A DNA stretch of 59,230 nt from Acidobacteriota bacterium. GTDB lineage: Bacteria; Acidobacteriota; Blastocatellia; RBC074. The stretch is taken from contig JAEUQO010000123.1 of assembly GCA_016789605.1 (NCBI GenBank), positions 1 through 59,230 of the forward strand. The letters run 5' to 3'. The position numbers were made by a program, and so were the translations under genes. This document shows positions 19,344 to 26,271 of this stretch, piece after piece. Every line of letters begins with the position of its first letter. Positions within the stretch are counted from its first letter, which is position 1. Under the pieces are notes generated by a model. It was not told the origin of the DNA. It saw only the letters and a program-made list of their open reading frames with translations, and ran no database searches.

Positions 19344-19862
19344 TCATTTACACTTCTTCTTTGACCCTTCATCACTCACATTGCCAAAATCTTCATACCC
19401 ATCAAGACATATTTTAACCTTACTTATATTTGAGAACTGTTTCAGAGTTGATTCAATTGCATCTCTGAATATCTCAGGCGCCAATAAACCTCCCCATCTT
19501 GGACATTCCTTACAATCTGAGATTAGTGAAATATGGGCTACCTTATTATTTATCCTTAGGTCTTTGATCTTCATTCTTTGCGTATACGGCGCACTAAATC
19601 CTTGAGACTGCTCTTCTTCAGTCGGGCCGATTATTAACAAATGAATGGCTTCTTTAACTTTATCCTGGCTGCTTACTATTCTACTAACCGGGGTTAGGTT
19701 ATATGGTTTTCCGCGGTTGCTCTCTTTATCAGAACTTAAGTATATTTGTACTTTATTGCCATCGGGTTCAGTTCTGCTTTGAGCATTGCAATCAATGAGT
19801 GCATATGCAGCAATTAAGCTGCCAACAGTAACCAGCAGTATTTTAGTTCTAAAATATTTCAT
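19344..19862 (-). CDS. Secreted GerMN-domain-like protein (integron cassette)
   Basis: This 172-residue protein has an N-terminal export signal (ILLVTVGSLIAAYALIDC) and then a GerMN-type pattern. That consists of VQIYLSSDKE, PVSRIVSSQDKVKEAIHLLIIGPTEEE and LRINNKVAHISL, closing with a helix (DAIESTLKQF) before VKICLDG. In GerM and related proteins this fold binds other envelope factors. Two cysteine pairs suggest a disulfide. Its sequence is clearly AT-richer than the chromosomal genes. It follows an attC at 19884 and lies in the same orientation as the other cassette genes. Confidence 0.65.
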   Translation of the reverse strand: MKYFRTKILLVTVGSLIAAYALIDCNAQSRTEPDGNKVQIYLSSDKESNRGKPYNLTPVSRIVSSQDKVKEAIHLLIIGPTEEEQSQGFSAPYTQRMKIKDLRINNKVAHISLISDCKECPRWGGLLAPEIFRDAIESTLKQFSNISKVKICLDGYEDFGNVSDEGSKKKCK

Positions 19863-19883
19863 AGCTTATCGTGATGATAATCA

Positions 19884-19941
19884 GCCTAACGACAAGTTGA
19901 CCAGGCCGACGAAGGCGGCTCCGGTCGAACGACGGTTAGGC
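19884..19941 (-). repeat. attC recombination site (58 bp)
   Basis: Outer cores are GCCTAAC (19884-19890) and GTTAGGC (19935-19941), perfect matches to RYYYAAC/GTTRRRY on either strand. Between them, imperfect arms with CCAGGCCG and GGCGGCTCCGG leave extrahelical bases, as in integron attC. The stop codon of the cassette gene at 19936 lies within the core, which is common. Confidence 0.85.
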
Positions 19942-20403
19942 GTCACCATTGCGGAAGAACCGCATCACTTTCTTCGTTTTCGCGTCGAATGTTATGTGAA
20001 CGTAGCAGTCGCCTCCATCGGAGACGTTTATCTGCGCACACCCGCGATCACGATTGTCGCAGTACAAGTTACATAAAATGAACTTCCTGCCATTGTGAAC
20101 GCCCCCACGGTATTGGCGTTTATATGTCTTGAGACTTTCCCAGAACTTAATACGATCCGCTTTTTTCCATAGCGCAAAATGATGCGGCGTCGCCCTCAGA
20201 TAGGACTCAAGTGCGGTCTCGGTAGCGATAACATCTTCCCTGGTCGGCATCCACGTTTGTCCATCATCCTTATCAGGAATGAACTCATCCCAGTACCGGC
20301 AGATAGTGCCGTTGATTCGATCAGTCTTAACCTCCTCCGTCATTTGGTACTGTGAGGAATCAACCAAAGCAAGAACCAGCAAAGTGCAGAGTACGATCTT
20401 CAT
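19936..20403 (-). CDS. Secreted cysteine-containing hypothetical protein (integron cassette)
   Basis: The ATG at 20403 has GGAGG nine bases upstream and starts a signal peptide (MKIVLCTLLVLALVDSS); a longer frame upstream runs into attC and is rejected. The 155-residue product has a helical middle (WKKADRIKFWESLKTYKRQ) and a C-terminal region with paired cysteines (CNLYCDN, GCAQI, DCYVHI) that suggests disulfides in the periplasm. No family is recognised. It lies exactly between two attC sites, so it is a single-gene cassette. Confidence 0.65.
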   Translation of the reverse strand: MKIVLCTLLVLALVDSSQYQMTEEVKTDRINGTICRYWDEFIPDKDDGQTWMPTREDVIATETALESYLRATPHHFALWKKADRIKFWESLKTYKRQYRGGVHNGRKFILCNLYCDNRDRGCAQINVSDGGDCYVHITFDAKTKKVMRFFRNGDA

Positions 20404-20430
20404 TTCCTCGTCCTCCAGGATAACAGAAAC

Positions 20431-20488
20431 GCCTAACAACCTGTTCACCGGGCCGAAGAATGAGGCTCCGGTGCAACAGATGTTAGGT
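20431..20488 (-). repeat. attC recombination site (58 bp)
   Basis: Cores GCCTAAC (20431-20437) and GTTAGGT (20482-20488) fit the consensus. Inner arms TTCACCGGGCC and GGCTCCGGTGCAA pair with bulged bases. The same arm words occur in the site at 21012, showing relatedness of the two sites. Confidence 0.87.
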
Positions 20489-20493
20489 CAGAA

Positions 20494-20988
20494 TTATTTA
20501 GTGGCTTTTTCCTTATCCTTTGGCATATTGAGGATTTTCCAATTCCCTCGAACATTGCTACTCATATTTACATACAACGGAATGCCCTTTTTTTTACAAG
20601 CAATGATCAATGCCGCAACTAATTCGTTTTCGGACTTACGCCATATAGGATTGTAATAGAGTTTATACCCTTGCGTACTTCTCCATTGTCGTTCTTCTGG
20701 CGTATCAGGGATTGCATAAGTCTCACTATGAATAAAAATGCCCTGCTGACGACGTTTTAACGGCTCTCTGAAAAAATGTCTCAATAAATCATCTGCATTA
20801 TCAGCGCCATGATTGGGTTTGCCATGTTGGCGTTCGATTATTACCCAAGTGGCTTTAACCTCGTCGGCGCTGGACAAAATGGTAGCTGTGTAGACTGTTT
20901 CTGACCACATCCCTTTTATGTTGTCATCAGCACGAACTGAGAGCATAAAAGAAAGAAAAATTATTACAGTCAATCTTCTTTTATTCAT
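20494..20988 (-). CDS. Secreted hypothetical protein (integron cassette)
   Basis: This 164-residue protein has a clear signal peptide (RRLTVIIFLSFMLSVRA). Its mature part contains WSETVYTATILSSADEVKATW, a basic helix (HFFREPLKRRQQG) and an Ala-rich helix (ENELVAALIIACKKKG) followed by PLYVNMS. I recognise no family. It is flanked by attC sites at 20431-20488 and 21012-21100 and reads away from the integrase, as cassette genes do. Base composition is AT-rich compared with the window as a whole. Confidence 0.65.
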   Translation of the reverse strand: MNKRRLTVIIFLSFMLSVRADDNIKGMWSETVYTATILSSADEVKATWVIIERQHGKPNHGADNADDLLRHFFREPLKRRQQGIFIHSETYAIPDTPEERQWRSTQGYKLYYNPIWRKSENELVAALIIACKKKGIPLYVNMSSNVRGNWKILNMPKDKEKATK

Positions 20989-21011
20989 GTAATCAAATAA
21001 GTGTCACAAAG

Positions 21012-21100
21012 ACCTAACAATACGTTCACCGGGCGTGGCCGTGTAACCGTCATTGACAAATAGCCCGGACGGCCACGCTCCGGTGCAATGTATGTTAGGT
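21012..21100 (-). repeat. attC recombination site (89 bp)
   Basis: Cores ACCTAAC (21012-21018) and GTTAGGT (21094-21100) enclose long complementary arms (TTCACCGGGCGTGGCCG against CGGCCACGCTCCGGTGCA). One arm has an extra base, the extrahelical position that sets strand choice in attC. The loop is about 20 bases. The stop codon of the first cassette gene lies inside the core at 21095-21097. Confidence 0.9.
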
Positions 21101-21565
21101 GGATTTGTGCTGTTTCAAATATTTCTGTTCTATGAACTCAGCAGGCCAAAGAACCACTTTGTAATGATCGTCTCCTTCCGAACCATAATTACGCAGCGAC
21201 TCCAAGTTCCCATAGTAAATCCTTGCCCTATACATTCCTGGTGTCACTGAAATACGAGCAGCTTCTGGGAAGTAGTCCGTACAGCCAGCTATTACGATGC
21301 GACCAGAACCGACTTCAATGCTACATTCATTGACCTGATCCCAGATTGAGAGATCATCCTTATCTAGGGCAGAGTCAAGTATTTCGACCGTTACTGGTAC
21401 GGTCATATTTCTTGCTGTACCAATGCCAATAGTGCCAGGAGCAAGAGCCAAAAGATTATCAACAGCTTCTTTTGTCCAGCTATCAGACAGATTCCCATCA
21501 ACATCTTCGTCTTGTAGGTAGAACTGAAAGTAATCGGCAAATATTTCGTATTTATACTGCGCCAT
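21095..21565 (-). CDS. First-cassette hypothetical protein, possibly ComJ-like
   Basis: The start is placed at ATG 21565; the longer frame would run through the presumed attI region. The 156-residue protein has no signal peptide. It begins KYEIFADYFQFYLQDED, then SWTKEAVDNLLALAPGTIGIGTARNMTVPVTVE, then a run of strands with PGMYRARIYYGNLE. The order YxQF, W-T-x-E-A, G-x-I and R-N recalls the ComJ/NIN nuclease-inhibitor family, but this is from memory of the pattern and uncertain. It is the cassette nearest the integrase and so would have been the best expressed one. Confidence 0.6.
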   Translation of the reverse strand: MAQYKYEIFADYFQFYLQDEDVDGNLSDSWTKEAVDNLLALAPGTIGIGTARNMTVPVTVEILDSALDKDDLSIWDQVNECSIEVGSGRIVIAGCTDYFPEAARISVTPGMYRARIYYGNLESLRNYGSEGDDHYKVVLWPAEFIEQKYLKQHKST

Positions 21566-21588
21566 AATCTTCTTGGTATCGCGCCACC

Positions 21589-21634
21589 ACCTAACTACTT
21601 TTAGACCTGCAATGTCGCTGGCTAGTATTAGGAA
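21589..21634 (-). other. Candidate attI region with a GTTAGGT core
   Basis: On the minus strand GTTAGGT (21595-21589) lies just before the first cassette gene, and no long complementary arms surround it, unlike the attC sites. That is what an attI junction looks like. TAGTATTAGG and TACTATTAGG words, 20 bp apart, recall the direct repeats that bind IntI in attI sites. Weakly supported. Confidence 0.4.
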
Positions 21635-21678
21635 GACCTGTCTACTATTAGGCATTAATGCCTAATAGTAGACAGGTC
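21635..21678. repeat. Perfect 44-bp palindrome
   Basis: The two 22-bp halves are exact complements with no loop (starts GACCTGTCTACTATTAGGCA). It spans the stop codon and last codons of the minus-strand gene at 21655. A variant of the same word (CTACTATTAGACAGG) recurs at about 21710. It could be a terminator, a protein-binding site or a leftover element end. Confidence 0.85.
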
Positions 21679-22065
21679 GCCGTTTTTCCCAGTAGCCCCA
21701 TTGCGCTTCCTACTATTAGACAGGGTGGAAGGTTCGATTCTGTCTTCAAGCTTTAGCGCGACCGCCTGGTCGTATCGAATTTGCCAAAGTCGAAGCTGGC
21801 GATTCCATATTCCGCCCGCCTGTCTGAGTCGCCTTTGAAGATTGATCTCGTTCAATTCCACTCTTACCCCCACGATTGAATCGGGAGGGATGGATTCGTC
21901 CTGAGGAATCCAAGACGTGGATTCGACAATCAATTCGACGGTTTTATGGCGAAGCTTGCGTTCTTCATCATACCGATAACGAACGCAAATCAACTGATCG
22001 CCATATTGGTCAAGCAGATTTTTAGTGCCATGTTGTCCGGGCTTGAGCGTTTTTCTGGCTCGCAT
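21655..22065 (-). CDS. Conserved-looking hypothetical protein between attI and intI
   Basis: This 136-residue protein has a basic start (MRARKTLKPGQHGTKNLLDQ) and then YGDQLICVRYRYDEERKLRHKTVELIVE. After the middle it continues with RLRQAGGIWNRQLRLWQIRYDQAVAL, which looks like a small nucleic-acid-binding or DNA-associated protein. ATG 22065 is preceded by GGAG. I have an impression of similar proteins near mobile elements in Acidobacteriota but cannot name a family. Its position between the integron integrase and the first cassette widens the usual intI-attI distance to over 600 bp, so it may have been inserted. Its last codons lie in a perfect palindrome. Confidence 0.6.
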   Translation of the reverse strand: MRARKTLKPGQHGTKNLLDQYGDQLICVRYRYDEERKLRHKTVELIVESTSWIPQDESIPPDSIVGVRVELNEINLQRRLRQAGGIWNRQLRLWQIRYDQAVALKLEDRIEPSTLSNSRKRNGATGKNGDLSTIRH

Positions 22066-22230
22066 GTGGATAACTCCTCCACATCAATTGTATTTGATAG
22101 CTGACGTTGAATAACGACTGGAGATTTACTTTAAAGGCGGGCGCAGTATAATCCCGTCGTTTCGTTGAGGCAATTCAAAATCACTCCAGCGTCGTGACTA
22201 ACAACAATCGGCCACCCCACGGAGCTCGGC

Positions 22231-22390
22231 ATGAACAATGAGGCGAATTCTCCCAAACCGCCCAAGCTCTTGGATCAAGTGCGCACTGCCATACGGCTAC
22301 GCCGAATGAGCTATCGAACCGAGCAGACCTATTGCGATTGGATCAAGCGATTTATCTTCTTTCACAACAAACGCCATCCGGCAGAAATTA
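22231..22390 (+). pseudogene. intI: Integron integrase, N-terminal fragment
   Basis: The ATG at 22231 opens a frame with LLDQVRTAIRLRRMSYRTEQ, TYCDWIKRFIFFHNKRHPAE, which matches the IntI N-terminal SAM-like DNA-binding domain closely (IntI1 has the same Y-S-x-R-T-E-Q-x-Y and W-x-x-x-F-I-x-F-H-x-x-R-H-P-A spacing). Similarity stops after about 53 residues at 22390, where AT-rich repeat-like sequence begins. The remaining 30 codons of the open frame have nothing to do with integrases. The catalytic domain is missing here and its end reappears at 22980. Confidence 0.9.
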
Positions 22391-22484
22391 CTTTTCATTT
22401 TTCATATTCGATATGCCATTTGTTATTTGTCATTGAGGCGGAAATGCGTTGTCGAACGACAGTGAACGGGAGGCGGCTTCAAAC

Positions 22485-22874
22485 ATGAAAGACGAAACAA
22501 CCGCCAAAAGTTCGCAGGCCAAAGCCGATGAACTTGAAGAGCGATTGATTGATTTTGCTGTCCGCATCATCAGACTTTCGGCGAGCCTTCCCCGGACGTC
22601 TGCGGGAAAGCATATCGCCGGACAGATTTTGCGCTCAGGAACGTCTCCCGCGCCGAATTACGGCGAAGCAAGAGGCGCGGAAAGTCACGCCGATTTCATT
22701 CACAAGTTCGGCATTGTCCTGAAGGAATTGAATGAAACCTCAATTTGGCTCCGCATGATTCATCGTAGCGATATGCTGAAGCAGGAGATGCTGAAAGACT
22801 TGATTGAGGAAAACAGCGAGCTTTGCCGAATATTTGCTTCATCGCTCAAGACCGCGCGCGGTAATCGAAGGTAA
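22485..22874 (+). CDS. Four-helix-bundle protein (S23/IVS, bAvd-like)
   Basis: The ATG at 22485 is preceded by GGGAGG, so I prefer it to the TTG 36 bases upstream. The 129-residue protein has family motifs LEERLIDFAVRIIRLSASLP, then QILRSGTSPAPNYGEARGAES, HADFIHKFGIVLKELNETSI and WLRMI, as in TIGR02436/PF05635. All four helices are present. Relatives occur in 23S rRNA intervening sequences and as Avd accessory proteins of diversity-generating retroelements; they bind nucleic acid. No reverse transcriptase or variable repeat is nearby, so a DGR is not indicated. Confidence 0.85.
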   Translation: MKDETTAKSSQAKADELEERLIDFAVRIIRLSASLPRTSAGKHIAGQILRSGTSPAPNYGEARGAESHADFIHKFGIVLKELNETSIWLRMIHRSDMLKQEMLKDLIEENSELCRIFASSLKTARGNRR

Positions 22875-22968
22875 TTTTCCATATTCCATATTCCGTATCA
22901 CATTTCCATTTACCATTGTCGCGACTGCGCCAATAGCAGATGAAAAATGTAGTATGGAATATGGAAAA
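22875..22968. repeat. Inverted repeat at the right end of the IVS-like element
   Basis: TTTTCCATATTCCAT (22875-22889) is the exact complement of 22954-22968. Neighbouring variants of the same word extend it imperfectly. This hairpin lies right after the four-helix-bundle gene and before the integrase C-terminal fragment. Confidence 0.75.
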
Positions 22969-22979
22969 TGGAGCTACCC

Positions 22980-23102
22980 GGTTACGACATCCGCACCGTG
23001 CAAGAGCTGCTCGGGCACGAAGACGTCAGCACGACGATGATTTACACGCACGTGTTACAGCGCGGCGGTTTGGGTGTGCGCAGTCCTTTGGATGTGGTTT
23101 AG
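22980..23102 (+). pseudogene. intI: Integron integrase, C-terminal fragment
   Basis: The frame 22980-23102 translates to 40 residues beginning [20 protein letters not shown], then [10 protein letters not shown] and a stop after VRSPLD. This is the end of an IntI tyrosine recombinase, including the catalytic His (LLGH) and nucleophile Tyr (IYTHV). The phrase after it, [10 protein letters not shown], matches known integron integrases (IntI1 has GGAGVRSPLD). Similarity begins abruptly at the edge of the AT-rich insert. It is a remnant and cannot encode an active enzyme. Confidence 0.93.
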
Positions 23103-23228
23103 CCCTGCCAGCGGAAAGATATCTTCAGCCCCGGCTTTGCTTGCCTAGTGCGCGACGATTGCGTTTAATGGTCAAGCCAAATCCGGCATTCTTCATACAA
23201 ATCCAAACGCAGCAGAGACGCAGGGAAG

Positions 23229-24755
23229 ATGAGCAACTATTTCATCGGCATAGACAGCGGTACGCAAAGCACCAAGACCATTTTGCTGGACGCTGACAGC
23301 GGCGAAGTCATCACCAGCGCCAGTCAGGCGTATGAACTGATCGAAGGTTTGCCCGCCGGGCACAAGGAACAACATCCGCAAGCCTGGCTGGATGCGGTGC
23401 GCTTTGGCATTGCGGCGGTGCTTTCGCAATCCGGCATTGACCGCGCTCAGGTGCGCGGCATCGGCGTGTCAGGTCAGCAACACGGGTTTGTCGCACTGGA
23501 CGAGCGCAACGAGGTGATTCGTCCGGCCAAGCTCTGGTGCGACACCGCCACCAGCGCGGAATGCGAAACGATCATTGGTCGTTTGGGCGGGCTGGAAAAA
23601 ACCATTGCTGCGGTGGGCAACGGCGTTCCGGCAGGATTCACGGCGTCAAAGATTCTCTGGCTGAAAACGCACGAACCGCAAAACTTTGCGCGGTTGCGTT
23701 CGGTGTTGTTGCCGCACGATTACCTGAACTTCTGGCTGACGGGCCGCAAAACGATGGAATGCGGCGATGCTTCGGGCACGGCGTTGCTCGATGTGCGCAA
23801 TCGCGTCTGGTCAAAAGCCGCGCTGGCGGCCATTGATCCGGCGCTGGCCGGAATGTTGCCGGAACTGATCGGGTCTGACGACCTCGCGGGAACCTTGCGC
23901 GCGGAATTGGCCGCCGAATTCGGTTTGCCGACAGACGTCATCGTCAGCAGCGGCGGCGGCGATAACATGATGGGCGCAATCGGTACGGGCAATGTTGCGC
24001 CCGGCGTGGTCACCGTCAGCTTGGGCACTTCGGGCACGATTTACGCCTGTGCCGCGCAACCGGTGATTGATCCGCAAGGCGAAATTGCCGCTTTCTGCGA
24101 TTCGACCGGCAAATGGCTGCCGCTGGTTTGCACGATGAATGTCACGGTCGCCACTGAAATGGTGCGCGAACGATTTAATCTGTCGCACGCGGCGTTGTCA
24201 GAAGCGGCGGCTTCGACACCGGCGGGCAACGACGGATTGTTACTGATTCCGTTCTTTGAAGGCGAGCGCACACCGAACGCGCCCGACGGCACGGGCATTT
24301 ATTTTGGCTTGCGCGAACAGACGTACACGATTCCGCACTTTGCGCGCGCCGCAATGGAAGGCGCCACCCTGGGCCTGAATTATGGCTTGAACCGCATGCG
24401 CGCGCTGGGCATTGCGCCGACGGAAATTCGCGCGACGGGCGGCGGCGCCAAAAGCGCCGTCTGGCGTCAGATTCTGGCGGATGTTTTCAATGCCGAAGTC
24501 GTGTGCGTGCAAAACGAAGAAGGCGCGGCAGTCGGCGCAGCCGTGCAAGCCGTGTGGGCCTATCACAAACAACAGGGCCAGCCCGTCAGCATCGAAACGC
24601 TTTGTCAGCGTTACATCGCGCTGGATGAAACGACGCGCGCCAAACCCAACGCCGACCACGTGCGCCGTTACCAACAGATGCAAACGCTGCACGATCAAAT
24701 TGTCCGCGATTTGATTCCCGCATTTTCTACTCACAGGCAATTCATCCAACACTAA
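23229..24755 (+). CDS. xylB: Xylulokinase (FGGY family)
   Basis: This 508-residue kinase begins with FIGIDSGTQSTKTILLD, the phosphate-binding first strand of the ASKHA fold. It has GIGVSGQQHGFVALD (xylulokinase-specific), AKLWCDTATSAEC, and SSGGGDNMMGAIGTG with the catalytic-base Asp region. LVCTMNVTVATEMVRE and RATGGGAKSAVWRQILADVF close the fold. It phosphorylates xylulose in the cytoplasm, feeding the pentose phosphate pathway. It precedes a sugar isomerase-like gene by 15 bp. Only 126 bp separate it from the integron relic. Xylulose could come from a substrate of the upstream ABC importer, but this is only an inference. Confidence 0.9.
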   Translation: MSNYFIGIDSGTQSTKTILLDADSGEVITSASQAYELIEGLPAGHKEQHPQAWLDAVRFGIAAVLSQSGIDRAQVRGIGVSGQQHGFVALDERNEVIRPAKLWCDTATSAECETIIGRLGGLEKTIAAVGNGVPAGFTASKILWLKTHEPQNFARLRSVLLPHDYLNFWLTGRKTMECGDASGTALLDVRNRVWSKAALAAIDPALAGMLPELIGSDDLAGTLRAELAAEFGLPTDVIVSSGGGDNMMGAIGTGNVAPGVVTVSLGTSGTIYACAAQPVIDPQGEIAAFCDSTGKWLPLVCTMNVTVATEMVRERFNLSHAALSEAAASTPAGNDGLLLIPFFEGERTPNAPDGTGIYFGLREQTYTIPHFARAAMEGATLGLNYGLNRMRALGIAPTEIRATGGGAKSAVWRQILADVFNAEVVCVQNEEGAAVGAAVQAVWAYHKQQGQPVSIETLCQRYIALDETTRAKPNADHVRRYQQMQTLHDQIVRDLIPAFSTHRQFIQH

Positions 24756-24770
24756 ACACCCGGAGGCAAA

Positions 24771-25658
24771 ATGATGAACCACGTTTCCCGACGAGATTTG
24801 TTGAAAACCGGCGCGCTGGCGGCTGCGGCGTTGCCCTTTGCTGAGCTATTCGGCCTGGAAGCCATCGCGACGGCGCAAACGGCTGCGGCTGATCCCTGGC
24901 GCGGATTGAAAATTGGTGTGGCGACCTACACCTTTCGCGAGTGGCCGCTTGAAGAAACGATCAAAGGCTTGCAACGCGCGGGCATGAAGTACATTTCGAT
25001 CAAGAACGTCAAAAATCACATTGACCTGTCGCATACGCCCGAAGAACGCAAAGCGCGCGCAAAGATGTTTCGCGACGCAGGCATGGTTCCGCTGAGCGTG
25101 GGCAACGTCGGCATGAAAAATGACGAAGCCGAAATGCGCCGCGCCTTTGAATTCGCGCGTGACGTGGGTGTGCCGACGATGGTGTGTGCCCCCAATGGCA
25201 CGATTAGCGATTTGAACCAGTGGGTGCAACAACTGGACCCGCTGGTAAAAGAGTTCGATATCAAGGTGGCGATTCACAACCACGGCCCGGAAGACAAAAA
25301 CTTCCCGTCACCTTACGACGTGATGAAAATCGCTGAGAAATACGACAAACGCATCGGGCTGTGCATTGACGTCGGCCACACCGCGCGCGCGGGCGTTGAT
25401 CCGGCAGAATCCATCATCAAATGCAAAGAGCGGTTGTACGATGTGCATTTGAAAGACATTTCCGCGCTCGGCAATCGCAACACGCCCATCGAAGGCGGAC
25501 GCGGCATTTTGAATCTGAAAGCGATTCTGGCGGCGTTGATCAAGATCAAATATCAAGCGCTGGCCGGATACGAATACGAAAAAGACGGCAAAGACCCGTT
25601 GGCCGGCTTGACCGAAACCTTGGGTTACACCAAGGGGCTGTTGGCCGGGCTGAGATAG
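24771..25658 (+). CDS. Sugar phosphate isomerase/epimerase-like TIM barrel with Tat signal
   Basis: This 295-residue protein starts after GGAGG. Its first 40 residues look like a twin-arginine signal ([19 protein letters not shown], then an AQTAAA cleavage area), so it is likely exported folded. The mature part is an AP-endonuclease-2-type TIM barrel (PF01261): [52 protein letters not shown] with a metal-binding Asp/His, then DVHLKDI. Such secreted versions are frequent in Acidobacteriota and Planctomycetes. Known cytoplasmic relatives interconvert keto-sugars. A Tat-exported isomerase beside a cytoplasmic kinase is odd; it may act on sugars before uptake. Confidence 0.85.
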   Translation: MMNHVSRRDLLKTGALAAAALPFAELFGLEAIATAQTAAADPWRGLKIGVATYTFREWPLEETIKGLQRAGMKYISIKNVKNHIDLSHTPEERKARAKMFRDAGMVPLSVGNVGMKNDEAEMRRAFEFARDVGVPTMVCAPNGTISDLNQWVQQLDPLVKEFDIKVAIHNHGPEDKNFPSPYDVMKIAEKYDKRIGLCIDVGHTARAGVDPAESIIKCKERLYDVHLKDISALGNRNTPIEGGRGILNLKAILAALIKIKYQALAGYEYEKDGKDPLAGLTETLGYTKGLLAGLR

Positions 25659-25680
25659 CGCAATCCCGCAACGCAATTTC

Positions 25681-25717
25681 GACGAATTGGAAGGCGCGCG
25701 TCGTCTTCCAATTCGTC
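25681..25717 (+). terminator. Terminator-like hairpin (13-bp stem)
   Basis: GACGAATTGGAAG (25681-25693) pairs exactly with 25705-25717. It lies 23 bp after the isomerase gene but lacks a T run, so termination is only possible. Confidence 0.5.
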
Positions 25718-25755
25718 TGATCAATCCCGCCTCAGCAGCAACACTCAGACCTGAC

Positions 25756-26232
25756 ATGACCCCAAACCCGCCCACCATCTTTCAACGCAATCAGTTTTAC
25801 GTCGCGCTCAGTGTGGCGCTGTTTGTATTGGCTTGTGTCACGCCCTGTCTGGAAATGTCGCGGAAAAGCGATCCCGTTTGGTACGGGTTGCGCATTCTGT
25901 CTCTGGGCTGGCTGGGAATTCTGGTGGGTCAGGTGGCGTGGTTTGCCAATCCGTTATGGCTGATCAGCGTGCTGCTGCTTGCCTCTCGCAAATGGATCGC
26001 AGCCATCATCTTTTCCGGGCTGGCGTTGCTGGTGGCGGCCAACACGCTGTTGTTGTTTGTGATGCCGCTGCCCGCAGACGAAAGCGGCATGAATAAAACT
26101 TCGCTGGAACGATTTCGCATCGGGTTTTATTGCTGGCTGGCCAGTCTGGCGGTTCCCTTTGTCAGGGCCTGTCTGATGCGCACGCAAGCTGCGCCCCAAC
26201 CGAAACCCGATGTGCGGCCCCACATTCCCTAA
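25756..26232 (+). CDS. Multi-pass membrane protein of unknown function
   Basis: I start at ATG 25756; an upstream TTG frame would run through the hairpin. The 158-residue protein has four hydrophobic segments (near 15-35, 52-72, 80-100 and 112-132), including FYVALSVALFVLACVTPC. It lies after the isomerase gene on the same strand, with convergent genes beyond. No family recognised. Confidence 0.65.
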   Translation: MTPNPPTIFQRNQFYVALSVALFVLACVTPCLEMSRKSDPVWYGLRILSLGWLGILVGQVAWFANPLWLISVLLLASRKWIAAIIFSGLALLVAANTLLLFVMPLPADESGMNKTSLERFRIGFYCWLASLAVPFVRACLMRTQAAPQPKPDVRPHIP

Positions 26233-26271
26233 ACACATTAGCCTCGCAGCGTCATTGACGGCGCTGTGCGT

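Larger units (their letters stand above)
22391..22979 (+). mobile_element. IVS/S23-type element interrupting the integrase gene
   Basis: This AT-rich insert separates the two integrase ends. It carries one gene for a four-helix-bundle protein and is bounded by imperfect inverted repeats made of TTTTCATATTC and GAATATGGAAAA words (left about 22398-22420, right about 22946-22970). The same type of protein is encoded in the intervening sequences of 23S rRNA genes in Leptospira and Coxiella. About 210 integrase residues are missing between the two fragments, so insertion came with, or was followed by, a deletion. No target duplication is evident. Confidence 0.65.
17927..23102. mobile_element. Relic chromosomal integron (broken intI, attI candidate, cassette array)
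   Basis: The parts are in the order of a class of mobile or chromosomal integron: intI (plus strand, 22231-23102, broken), candidate attI, then cassettes on the minus strand separated by three good attC sites and one decayed one. Each is listed separately. Cassette genes run in the same direction away from intI. Because the integrase lacks its core, the array is probably immobile unless a helper integrase is elsewhere. Limits are the outermost recognisable sites, not proven ends. Confidence 0.8.

Noticed and set aside
19145..19375. Short minus-strand frame overlapping the GerMN-like gene end
   Set aside because: Overlaps the end of a better-supported gene and has no start signal or export signal.
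22391..22979. Diversity-generating retroelement
   Set aside because: The four-helix-bundle protein is like Avd, but no reverse transcriptase, template repeat or variable target gene is present nearby.
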